Assembly: GCA_016714085.1 (NCBI GenBank)
Contig: JADJNW010000038.1
Span: forward strand, 1-20,081
Source: Saprospiraceae bacterium
GTDB taxonomy: Bacteria; Bacteroidota; Bacteroidia; Chitinophagales; Saprospiraceae
Direction: 5' to 3'
Length of the DNA stretch: 20,081 nucleotides
Positions 8,882 to 16,950 of this stretch are shown piece after piece. The stretch's first letter is position 1. The number at the start of each line of letters is the position of its first letter. The position numbers and the translations under genes are program-made. The notes beneath the pieces were generated by a model. That model saw only the letters and a program-made list of their open reading frames with translations. It did no database searches and was not told where the DNA came from.

Positions 8882-9055
8882 ATTCTTTGAGAACCAAGTT
8901 AGACTCTTCGAGCATCCAATTACATTCTCCGAGAACCAATTTTGACTCTTTTAGAATTGAACGCCACTCTCTGAGAATCGAACATCTAATTCGACTCTTT
9001 TAGAATTGAACTCCACTCTCTGAGAATCGAGTTAGACTCTTTGAGATACCATTTT
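8882..9055 (-). repeat. Degenerate 21-bp tandem repeat, eight units, heptad-coding on the minus strand
   Basis: Units begin at 8882, 8903, 8924, 8945, 8966, 8994, 9015 and 9036. All are 21 bp except the fifth (28 bp) and the last (about 20 bp). The plus-strand core is near ACTCTYTGAGAATCGAA. Because 21 bases are seven codons, the minus strand reads heptads: LKESNSI, LREWSSI, LKESN, then after the 7-base insertion ILREWRS, ILKESKL, VLGECNW, MLEESNL, VLKEYKP, ending at a TAG at 8847-8849 that overlaps the pepT stop region. I see no start codon in frame, so it is not called as a gene. The rest of the 8848-9179 gap holds only the leader repeat at 9091. Confidence 0.75.
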
Positions 9056-9090
9056 CTCTTTAAAGGAATCCAAGCCGAAGCTTTATGATC

Positions 9091-9179
9091 CTTGATCGTT
9101 TATTTTCAATTCCTTATCGTGAAAAGATGACGTGGATTGCTGCTTATTATTAAATTCGTTTATAAAAACACTAATACTC
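9091..9179 (+). repeat. 89-bp leader repeat upstream of DUF6090 copy A
   Basis: This stretch, beginning CTTGATCGTTTATTTTCAAT and ending at the ATG at 9180, recurs at 16862-16950 before DUF6090 copy E. I count about 8 differences over 89 bases. Similarity begins abruptly at CTTGATCG in both places and continues into the coding sequence. It may hold the promoter and leader (TAAATTCG is a 7 of 8 match to the -7 consensus). Confidence 0.8.
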
Positions 9180-9914
9180 ATGCTCCGTTTCTTCCGCAAT
9201 ATCCGTCGCCGCCTGCTCGATTCGGGCAGTTTGAGAAAGTACCTCGTTTACGCCGTTGGTGAAATCATTCTGGTAGTGATTGGTATTTTGATTGCTTTGC
9301 AGATTAATAATTGGAATGAAGGAAGGAAAGACAGAAAGCCGCAAATTCAAACCTTACCTCCATATTAAATAATTTAAAGGAGGATAAAGAGAATTTGAAG
9401 ATTTCTATTGAGGCTTTTGAGCGATCAAAAGAATATATCCAAAGAATGTATCGTCATAATCCAATTGAAGAAGACGAGCATCGCTTTTTATTCACGAAGC
9501 TTATCTTATCAATGATTTTGTACCTATTACTCTGCTTTGACTTGAGCATCAGTAGCGGCAGGCTAGATTTGAAAAGGACCAAAAGTTTAACTCAAAGAAT
9601 GGCAAAGGTCTATACCCTTGATTATAAAGCGGCTGATATCAATATAGTTATTCTTAAAAATCAACACAAATGAGGCCTTGACAGATCGGTTTGACGCATT
9701 CGAATTTGGGGATCCAAAGTTCAACAAATTTGATTTTTATACCAGAAATGCCCTCAATACGGAAAATGTTTTAAAACTTATTGATAATCAGGATATTATT
9801 AGAACAAATAAACAATATGGTTTTAATGCAGATTTAATTTCCATCTATATAAACCTTACAGATATTGTCCAGAGCCAAGTCGAAGAAGAAATAAAAAAGT
9901 ATCTGAAACAATGA
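9180..9914 (+). pseudogene. DUF6090 family protein, copy A (frameshifted)
   Basis: Begins MLRFFRNIRRRLLDSGS, then one membrane helix with the family motif GEIILVVIGILIALQINNWN. This is the typical DUF6090 start: a short basic cytoplasmic tail, one helix and a large C-terminal part, probably outside the cytoplasm. The first frame stops at 9368. One base appears missing near 9342; in the other frame the text continues ANSNLTSILNNLKEDKENLK. A region at about 9490-9545 appears to hold two compensating shifts, since the alternative frame reads HEAYLINDFVPITLL. An A5 run at 9656-9660 (A4 expected) precedes INTNEALTDRF, and the last part runs to the stop at 9914. Repaired length is about 245 residues. 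Function unknown. Copy B starts 7 bases after the stop. Confidence 0.75.
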
Positions 9915-9921
9915 AAAACAT

Positions 9922-10703
9922 ATGCTCAATTTCTTCCGCAATATCCGCCGCCGCCTGCTCGATTCGGGCAGCTTGAGAAAATACCTCGTTTACGCATTGG
10001 AGAAATCCTGCTGGTGGTCATTGGTATTTTGATTGCTTTGCAAATCAACAATTGGAATGAACGAAGGAAAGATAGAAATGCGGAGAATCTCGCCCTGATA
10101 GATTTGAAACATGAATTTGAACAGAATCAAAAGCGTTTAGACTTCTGATAGATATCAAAGTGGATATAGAGAAGCATTGCAGATCTTATCTGGATCATTA
10201 CAAATAGCTAATCCCCTTGAAGAACAAGTAAGAGCTACAAAACCTGATAACTACGACGGAACCTGGAGTGTTGAAAATTCTACGCTTAACAGTCTATTGA
10301 ATACTGGGGGAATCAACAGAATAAGAAATGACTCATTGAAACTATTATTGACTACATGGGGCGATAAGGTAAATGATTATAAGGTTACTGAAGTGCTTTT
10401 TTTACAGAGTATTCACGATTGGGAAGCATACAGTAATACTAAAGTGCCAAGGCCTATTGTGCTACCCGGCGACCATTCAGATGTATACCTGGAGCGTATT
10501 TCCCCAACAATATGTCTGAAAAAGCAGACTCAATGATGGTCTCACTTATAGATGATGTACAATATTACAATTACATTGCGGTCATTGCAGCACGTTCGTA
10601 TATCAATCTGATAACTGCCAAATTGCTTACAGATGATTATCATAAAATATCAAAACTGATAGATCAAGAGATAAAAGATCGTAAGATCAATATAAAGAAT
10701 TAA
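9922..10703 (+). pseudogene. DUF6090 family protein, copy B (frameshifted)
   Basis: Begins MLNFFRNIRRRLLDSGS; its first 70 bases are almost identical to copy A. One base is missing at about 9995 (TACGCATTGG against TACGCCGTTGG in copy A). The corrected frame gives IGEILLVVIGILIALQINNW and then NERRKDRNAENLALIDLKHE. A second shift near 10141 leads into TSDRYQSGYREALQILSGS. A third, at the T run 10499-10501 (T4 expected), leads into FPNNMSEKADSMMVSLIDD and the stop at 10703. Pieces open in one frame are about 10141-10536 and 10512-10703. Repaired length is about 260 residues. It differs from copies A and C in the C-terminal part. Function unknown. Confidence 0.75.
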
Positions 10704-10730
10704 CACAACACCTGAATCAACCTCATAATT

Positions 10731-11486
10731 ATGTTACACTTCTTCCGCCTTTTACGAAAATCGCTAATTGAGTCCGGCTCTATGAAAAAGTACCTTTTCT
10801 ATGTGCTGGGCGAAATCCTGCTAGTGGTTATTGGCATTTTGATTGCTTTGCAAATCAACAATTGGAATACACAGCAACAAGAAACGAAGGAACTGAAAGG
10901 CTTTATTAGAAATATTTCCAGTAATATAAAATCCGACCTTGAAGAACTGCGCGCATTGAAAGAACTCAGAGACTCCACGAGAGCGTTTTCGACCAATTTT
11001 ATGAACGCGGTAAATGCAGATTTCATCAGTAAAGATGAATTTTATAAGGTGTGGAACTGGACGTACAATCCTTCCAGAACCAGATATTTTAACCCTGACC
11101 AGAGTGGATTCGAGGGGCTAAAAAATTCAGGCTATCTCAGTAAATTACAGGGGAAAGCATTAGAACCGAAGTTATATGAATATTACAATTTGGTTTCGGA
11201 AATTATCATGGAGCAGAGAAAACTAAATAGTTTTATTGAAAATCTGAGCCAGAAAGGCATGGAGCATAATATCACTCAACAATTGGATAAGTTAAGGTAT
11301 CATACAAATTCCTATTCGTTAAACTTTGAGGACGAGTCAAAAATCATCCTGGAATTGCTCAGATATCCTGCATTTACAGGTATCAATACGAGGAACAGAG
11401 ATCAAAGAATGATTTCAGACTTGTATGAAAAAATCATCCCTTTGGGAGAAGATGTAATAAACATTTGTGAAAAAGAAATAAAATAA
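10731..11486 (+). CDS. DUF6090 family protein, copy C (intact)
   Basis: 251 residues and the only uninterrupted DUF6090 gene here. It starts MLHFFRLLRKSLIESGS, followed by one membrane helix (YVLGEILLVVIGILIALQIN, about residues 22-43) and NNWN. The remainder is helical and charged, with the family-type motif FEGLKNSGYLSKL near residue 125 (equivalent to the YEELKSSG-type motif of relatives). The C-terminal tail ends in NICEKEIK. The N-terminus is more diverged from copies A and B than those are from each other, so C is probably an older paralogue. It lies 27 bases after copy B and 3 bases before an orphan start (copy D), so the copies probably form one transcription unit. Biochemical function is unknown. 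Confidence 0.9.
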   Translation: MLHFFRLLRKSLIESGSMKKYLFYVLGEILLVVIGILIALQINNWNTQQQETKELKGFIRNISSNIKSDLEELRALKELRDSTRAFSTNFMNAVNADFISKDEFYKVWNWTYNPSRTRYFNPDQSGFEGLKNSGYLSKLQGKALEPKLYEYYNLVSEIIMEQRKLNSFIENLSQKGMEHNITQQLDKLRYHTNSYSLNFEDESKIILELLRYPAFTGINTRNRDQRMISDLYEKIIPLGEDVINICEKEIK

Positions 11487-11489
11487 CCC

Positions 11490-11525
11490 ATGCTCCATTT
11501 CTTCCGCTCTATCCGCCGCCGTTAT
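11490..11525 (+). pseudogene. DUF6090 5' remnant, copy D
   Basis: ATGCTCCATTTCTTCCGC, then a few more codons, reads MLHFFRSIRRR, matching the first eleven codons of the array copies. After about 11525 the similarity ends and no membrane helix follows. The ATG sits 3 bases after the copy C stop, exactly where a fourth array gene would begin. Confidence 0.65.
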
Positions 11526-11566
11526 GGTGTAATTTTAAAGCGGTTTTCTGGAGCAAAAGCAAAGGG

Positions 11567-11594
11567 GGTTGACGCCATTTATCAAGCGCCAACC
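11567..11594. terminator. Hairpin between convergent DUF6090 array and hydroxylase gene
   Basis: GGTTGACGC (11567-11575) pairs with GCGCCAACC (11586-11594) with one mismatch and a 10-base loop. It lies in the short gap between the plus-strand array and the minus-strand gene ending at 11607, and could stop transcription from both sides. Confidence 0.4.
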
Positions 11595-11606
11595 TTTACC
11601 TATTTA

Positions 11607-12365
11607 CTACTTTTCAATGGATTTATTAATGTCTTTAAACAGGAGCATTTCACTTATTTTATCTGAAGCACCTTGATAAAAGCCGGTTTCGTGTTCGTAC
11701 TTTTCTGGGTTGTTGAAAGTCCCAAACAAAATATCAAACAAGGGCAAATCCGAATAATTAAAACCGTGAATGCCTTTGGCGTGGTGCACGGTGTGGCTCT
11801 CGGGTCGCTGAATGAAGTAACCCAACCACCGCGGTGTTTTGATATTGGCGTGTTGGAAGACGCTAAAGAAATTGGTCACCAGCAATACTATCGTAGTCGC
11901 CTGCGGCGAAATCCCAATCAATAAGACAAAACAAATACTGCCAAGCATCGTGAATCCGATCATATCCATTGGACTGAAGAAAAAAGCGCCATACGTATCA
12001 AGGCGTTCCGCGCTATGATGCATCTGATGGAAAGTGCGCCATAAAGCATTATTGCGGTGCATACTGCGATGCCATACATACATTCCGAATTCATATAATA
12101 ACACCGCTGCGACTGCTCCACCGATCGTTCCTAATCCTGTAAGATCAAGCAAGCGATAGGGTTCTAAAAGTGGATTGATAAACATGGGCAAATAAGAGGA
12201 TAAATAAAAGAATATAAAGAACGAAATAATACCCTTGATTTGCCAGAATTTCACATAAGGTAATGGTCGAGCCGGGAATAAAGCTTCCCAGATCATGAGT
12301 GCTGCGTACATCGCTATGACAGAGAGCGATATGGGGTCGAGCAAAATTTCAATTGGTGACGGCAT
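11607..12365 (-). CDS. Sterol desaturase / fatty acid hydroxylase superfamily protein
   Basis: Intact, 252 residues. An integral membrane di-iron enzyme family acting on lipids or sterols with O2. The histidine clusters are clear: WHRSMHR (His99, His103), FHQMHHS (His113, His116, His117), QHANI (His172) and SHTVHHAKG (His191, His194, His195). Hydrophobic segments lie at about residues 10-30, 45-65, 80-97 and 130-165. There is no signal peptide. The substrate cannot be told from sequence. It is the last gene of a same-strand run (saccharopine-dehydrogenase-like, TolB/TPR, MetX-like, this gene), 96 bases after the MetX-like gene, but a hairpin lies between them. The ATG at 12365 gives a normal family N-terminus. 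Confidence 0.93.
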   Translation of the reverse strand: MPSPIEILLDPISLSVIAMYAALMIWEALFPARPLPYVKFWQIKGIISFFIFFYLSSYLPMFINPLLEPYRLLDLTGLGTIGGAVAAVLLYEFGMYVWHRSMHRNNALWRTFHQMHHSAERLDTYGAFFFSPMDMIGFTMLGSICFVLLIGISPQATTIVLLVTNFFSVFQHANIKTPRWLGYFIQRPESHTVHHAKGIHGFNYSDLPLFDILFGTFNNPEKYEHETGFYQGASDKISEMLLFKDINKSIEK

Positions 12366-12424
12366 GATTTAATGTTTTTAGGTTTTTTGAAAAAAATTTG
12401 AGTGTCGGGTGAAACGGTTGTCAG

Positions 12425-12459
12425 TAGCTATGGCGTATTTCTAAAATGTGCCATAGCTA
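12425..12459 (-). terminator. Hairpin just after the MetX-like gene
   Basis: TAGCTATGGC (12425-12434) and GCCATAGCTA (12450-12459) form a perfect 10-bp inverted repeat with a 15-base loop, starting 2 bases beyond the stop of the minus-strand gene ending at 12462. No strong T run follows on the minus strand, so it may be a transcript 3'-end stem rather than a classic intrinsic terminator. Confidence 0.45.
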
Positions 12460-12461
12460 TA

Positions 12462-13496
12462 TTAATTCAGAAAATTCCTTACTGCTTCACTGATACGTTC
12501 TTTTTCGCAAGCAAAAGCATAATGTCCACAATTGGTATCTAATTCCAATAACTTAGCATTCATCAATTTTGCCAATGCAATAGAGGAGAGCGGTGACAGC
12601 GTTTGATCTTGATTCGCTATGGTAATCAGTGCCGCTCCTTTGAAGCGTTTGGCGGCTATCTCAAGAGAGTCTTCGCATTCATTTGTGACATTATGCTTTC
12701 CAATCGCTTTCATTTGGCTCAGCAAATCGCGTAATTTGTAGTTAGAAGCCTCTTTTTCAATTGCTTTCAAGAAATTTGGTAACGCATTTGGTGAAGTGTT
12801 TTCTTTACGATAAGCAGGCGTAAAGCCTGTTAAATATTCAAGTTCCAAAGCCAAAGCAGTAATTTCAGGGCAATCCGCATCCTGACATTGTTCCATTATT
12901 TTAGAAAAAAGATCGAAGAGCAATAAATCTTGGGAACTCAGTAAAGGCGAACCAACAATTGGCGCTGCCTTGTCAAAAAAATCAGGGTAACTCATCATCC
13001 ATTGAAATGTCTGCATTCCACCCATTGAAATGCCTGTAACGGCATACAAATGCTTGATTCCAAGTTTTTCGGTAAGCATTTGATATTGAGCATCTACCAT
13101 ATCTTTGATCGAAAACTCAGGAAACAACTTACCCGGTTGGCTTACACTATTGGATGGTGACGATGAAACCCCATCGCCAAAGGCATCCACGATCACGACA
13201 AAATACTTGATAGTGTCTAGCATTTGGTCTTCTCCGATGTAGCCAATCAAACTTGCACTCGTACCGCCATAATAAGTTGGAAATAAAATGGCATTTGATT
13301 TCATGGCATTCAACTTGCCAAAAGTTCGGTAGCCAATTTTACAATCCTTCATTACTTGTCCATTTTGCAATGGAAAATCGCCGAGCGCTGCGAATTGTAA
13401 TTGCCCTTGGGCAATACTTAGTTTTGATGATAGGAAGAAACCGAGCAACAGCAATACCTGCCACTCGATTCCCAGAATCGCTTTGTTAACCTTCAT
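12462..13496 (-). CDS. Exported MetX-like alpha/beta hydrolase
   Basis: Intact, 344 residues. The fold and motifs match the homoserine O-acetyltransferase (MetX) like branch of alpha/beta hydrolases: CKIGYRTFGKLNAMKSNAIL, PTYYGGTSAS, DAFGDGVSSSPSNS and the nucleophile elbow GISMGGMQ with Ser157. The acid is probably Asp297 (IANQDQTLSP) and the histidine His325 (TNCGHYAF). Unlike true MetX it has a signal peptide: MKVNKAILG, a hydrophobic core and a likely cleavage near residue 30 (SIAQ). Export makes methionine biosynthesis unlikely, so a periplasmic esterase or acyltransferase is more likely. The substrate is unknown. It lies 70 bases after the TolB/TPR gene on the same strand. No frameshift. 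Confidence 0.9.
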   Translation of the reverse strand: MKVNKAILGIEWQVLLLLGFFLSSKLSIAQGQLQFAALGDFPLQNGQVMKDCKIGYRTFGKLNAMKSNAILFPTYYGGTSASLIGYIGEDQMLDTIKYFVVIVDAFGDGVSSSPSNSVSQPGKLFPEFSIKDMVDAQYQMLTEKLGIKHLYAVTGISMGGMQTFQWMMSYPDFFDKAAPIVGSPLLSSQDLLLFDLFSKIMEQCQDADCPEITALALELEYLTGFTPAYRKENTSPNALPNFLKAIEKEASNYKLRDLLSQMKAIGKHNVTNECEDSLEIAAKRFKGAALITIANQDQTLSPLSSIALAKLMNAKLLELDTNCGHYAFACEKERISEAVRNFLN

Positions 13497-13566
13497 AATG
13501 TTTTATGTTACGGGTGATTTCAATTAATTGTAGTACATTTATAAAATGCGCCACATTTTCATTTAC

Positions 13567-15428
13567 TTAATAAGCGTAAGGATAAAACTTACATCGTAAG
13601 TTGGAAGGAACGACGATGTACAAATTAAGCGAACCAATTAACTTCCAGTTGATCTCATGTTCTGGAGCATATTCACAGAAAACCCCTGTTTTAATAGAGA
13701 TTTCCAGGTGTTTGCTTAATGGAAGGTGCACTTCGGCTATTTTTTTTACGGCACTACGGATGCGCCAGGTAACGGCGGAGCGAGTCTTGTCAATGCTATC
13801 GGAGACTTTACGGGTTTTGCCACCTAAGCCCAAAGACTTAGAAAGATGGTCTAATAATTGATCGTATTCTTCTTGCAAGGCCAAGATTTGATTTTGGTGA
13901 TGCGCGGTTTCCGCTTCTTCCAGTTCTTTTTGAATATCGAGAATGCGCTGCTGATAAGCCTTTTTGGCTTTTTCATCAAAAACCGCTTCCCCTTTTTCAA
14001 TCACTTTAGAACCCATCAATTCGGTACAATGAATCGCTTGATTAGGCGCTGCAAGCAATCGGGCAATATCATGAAATCCTTTTAAATCAGGCAATTGTAC
14101 TTGTTTTCCGGCAAATGCCATCGTCCATAATCCACCTTCTTCCACAAAAAGATTTTGTTCCGATGAATTAGAAGAAGCTTGTCCAAGCGGAATTGCGTCT
14201 AAAGCGCCCTTATTAATATATTCAAAAAATGGCTTTAGCTGAGTCGTTTCTCTGAAAGGGTTCACAGCAATCAACCATTGCAGGGCTGTTTGATCATCAG
14301 CGGGCTTGCCTTTATTTATTTTTTGAGTAAACTGATGCAGATATTCCTGCCAGTACGTTTGCATTTTTGCCAAATCGCCTTTTCGATAATATACTGCTGC
14401 AACAAATGCAGGAAAATCCACCCAGCCTTTTCCTGTTTGATATTTTTCAACCAGCGCAATAGCGGCATCAAAATTACCCAGTTCTAACTGAATAAACACA
14501 CCATAATCAAAAAAAGCCTCGTGCCTGGAAGGATTCAATTTCTGTGCTTTTTCATACAATTGTTGCGCTTCAGCAACATAGCCCAAATAAACAAAACCCA
14601 GTGCGATATGCATCAGGTTTTCCATATCGCTCGGATTCAGCATATAGGCCTTTCTAAAAAGTGTTCTGCTTTTCATAATCTCCATTAAACAAGTAAAGTT
14701 TGCCCAGGATAGTAGCGCTTACATGGTCGCGTTCCTCCAATTCAAAAGCTTTTTTGTGCCCAGCCAAATGCCCCTTTTGACTCACCTCCCAACGATCCCA
14801 AATCTGACAACTCCACTCATTGAAATAGGTCAAAGACATCCCCGTATAAGCTCTGGCATAATGAGGATCAATATCCATCGCTTGTTGGAAATAAATGCGC
14901 GCCTGCTCATCTGCTTCCAGCGTGCCTTTTTTTGAGCTCCTGCAAGCCCCGAAGCCAACATTCATAAGCATTTAAATTAGTGATTGGTTTTTCTAATTTC
15001 TGCAAGCAGATCATAATCCACCGAATATTGAAGCGAAACGACAATTTTCTCTACCATTTCTTCCTGGATGTGAAATATTTCATCCAAAGAACCGCTAAAC
15101 TTCTCCGCCCAAACCAAGCGATTTTGCTGCGCATTGATGAGTTGTATATTAAAGTACAGTTTTTCATTTTGATAACGCACCAAACCTTTTACTACATAAT
15201 CGAGATCAACATCGTACGAAATGGAGCTATCTCTTTTCCTTGGCAGCCATTGCTCCTGCCACATCATACTGGAACAATCTGAAAGGAGCGGAAACGCGAC
15301 AAGTCAGTGATGACATCCATTGCCAGCCCTGTGCAAAACATTTCAATGATAGGATCATCGGATAGACACTGTAAAGGAAAAACCGCCAGACAAATCTCTT
15401 TATTTTGAACAATGGGTTCCATTTTCAT
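13567..15428 (-). CDS. TolB-like / TPR signalling protein (frameshifted)
   Basis: The best start is the ATG at 15428 (MKMEPIVQNKEICLAVFPLQ) or 15422. A TolB/FlgO-like domain of the type found in TPR and adenylate-cyclase-like proteins follows, with YVVKGLVRYQNEKLYFNIQL, INAQQNRLVWAEKFSGSLDE and IFHIQEEMVEKIV. TPR units come next (ARIYFQQAMDIDPHYARAYT, ATILGKLYLFNGDY, HEAFFDYGVFIQLELGNFD). The C-terminal module has a coiled coil (QQRILDIQKELEEAETAHH), GLGGKTRKV, and a helical end with TGVFCEYAPEHE. Frame breaks occur near 15255, 15235 and 14990, at the plus-strand T7 at 14927-14933, probably at about 14750-14765 (two compensating), and at T4 14670-14673. Open pieces are 15267-14977, 14971-14654 and 14685-13567. 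Repaired length is about 620 residues. I see no enzymatic domain; a regulatory or scaffold role is inferred. Confidence 0.8.
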
Positions 15429-15581
15429 ACGACAAATTTATCCCCTTTCCTCCAATGTTTCAATACAAAGGTTTAAAAGAAAGGCTGAACGCAAAAGACA
15501 TTCTTTTAATACAAGAAGGCAAAAAGTATCTACAAAAGCAGTATTTGCGTTGCCTAATTACGTTATTATTAATTTCAAATA

Positions 15582-16654
15582 TCATTCTTTATGTTTTTCA
15601 CCCCCTCCAATTCCAATACAAATTCCCCCGCCATACACCATCGAAGGCGTCTGAAAACCGATTTTAAAATTGCCTTCCAATACTTGTTTAAGAATAGCCA
15701 GACTCGCAATCGCAGTAAGTTTTTTTTGTAGAAGGAAGCGATAATAATTGAGTGACGGATATTCCTTTATCATTTGTAACCGCTCCCCACACGAACGATG
15801 TTCCTTGTTCCAATTGTTTTTCCGTTAGCCTTGCGGCATTTTTCTGCACCTGCTTTCGCAAATAATTCTTTACAAAAGCTAATTTCAAAAACCAATTATA
15901 TAATAATTGAAATTTCAACACATTATAAAAGGGCTTCTTCATGCCGGTAAATACTTCAATATTGGGAATGCCCGTGCTATAATACGCCGTATAAACATCG
16001 CCCAGGGATAGTCATTACAAATGATTTTTCGCACCAAAATCAATTCTTTGTCCTTTATGCCCAATGGTTTCCTGATCAACTTTCCATTTTCGCGCACCAG
16101 ACCGCCTTCGCCCAGGCTTTCGATCATCGTATAAATGGTACCTACTGAAAACGCATCTCCTTTAGTGTCAAATGCCAATTGTAGATGCGTCGCATCCGGT
16201 AATTGATTATGTAATAATTTGGCAAGACAGTCCGTCGGCACTACATCAAAACCCGTACCGGGCATCAACATAATTCCGGCATCTTTCGCTTTGGCATCAT
16301 AACCCCGCGCCATTGCAAACGTATCAATCCCACCCGTGATGTCGAGATAATGTGTTTTTGTTGCCAGACACGCTTCGATCATTGGTTTAGCAGTATATTT
16401 GAATGAGTGGCATCATTTAATACCACAGGTACTTGTGCAAGCGCCGCTTTTAATTGCGCGGTATCCGATAAATCAAAAACCAGATAATCCAGGTTCAATG
16501 TTTGCGCTAATGCTTTGATAGCGCCTTCATTTCGCCCAGCTAAAACAGGAGAAAGCCCCTTGTCCTTTGCCATTCGGGCAGTTACTTGCCCAGTGTAGCC
16601 ATTCGCGCCATACAGTAGAAAAAAGAATTGCCTTGCATGAGGAAGTTTTATCAT
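15582..16654 (-). CDS. Saccharopine dehydrogenase-like NAD(P)-binding oxidoreductase (frameshifted)
   Basis: The N-terminal Rossmann motif is LLYGANGYTGQVTARMA, followed by PVLAGRNEGAIKALAQTL. Then come MIEACLATKTHYLDITG and PGTGFDVVPTDCLAKLLHNQ, the signature of the saccharopine dehydrogenase / trans-acting enoyl reductase family. The frame breaks near 16400 (text resumes FKYTAKPMIEAC), at the plus-strand C3 at 16001-16003 (C4 expected), and at the T8 at 15720-15727 (T7 expected). After the second break the family motif GDVYTAYYSTGIPNIEVF appears only in the corrected frame. After the third the text reads LTAIASLAILKQVLEG and ends at 15582. Repaired length is about 357 residues, normal for the family. 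Open pieces are 16654-16379, 16382-15939, 15942-15688 and 15773-15582. The substrate is unknown; relatives act on diverse compounds and lipids. It precedes the TolB/TPR gene by 153 bases. Confidence 0.88.
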
Positions 16655-16861
16655 CTAACACCTGAGCGAGCAATGCGTTCCATTTTGAGTTGCTTATTTT
16701 CTCCGCTGTATCGCTTGAGCGGTCTTTATTCTTATTTGTTTGCGCATTGGCGGCGTCTCTGAAAGGCTCAGCAAAAATGGAAGTCAGGCATTTATATTTC
16801 TATGAAGTCTTTAGTTGGCATAACAACGGTTAGCATACACGGCGTGGCGGCGTTTAGCCTA
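16655..16861. other. Intergenic stretch without recognised gene
   Basis: This gap separates the divergent saccharopine-dehydrogenase-like gene and the second DUF6090 leader. No open frame with recognisable protein, tRNA or clear hairpin terminator is seen. Its last part (GCATACACGGCGTGGCGGCG) is GC-richer than its surroundings. Confidence 0.4.
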
Positions 16862-16950
16862 CTTGATCGTTTATTTTCAATCCCTTATCGTGAAAAGATG
16901 ACATGGATTGCTGCTAATTATTAAATTCGTTTATAAAAATACTGAAATCC
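16862..16950 (+). repeat. 89-bp leader repeat upstream of DUF6090 copy E
   Basis: Second copy of the sequence at 9091-9179, same orientation, ending exactly at the ATG of copy E at 16951. The two copies differ at about 8 of 89 positions, and their left flanks are unrelated. This shows that the leader was duplicated together with a DUF6090 gene start. Confidence 0.8.

Noticed and set aside
8882..9055. CRISPR array
   Set aside because: Units are contiguous 21-bp tandem repeats without unique spacers, and no cas gene is near.
15455..15667. 70-residue plus-strand open frame starting MFQYKGLKERL
   Set aside because: Its second half overlaps the recognisable C-terminus of the saccharopine-dehydrogenase-like gene on the other strand, it has no family motif, and no promoter or ribosome site is seen.
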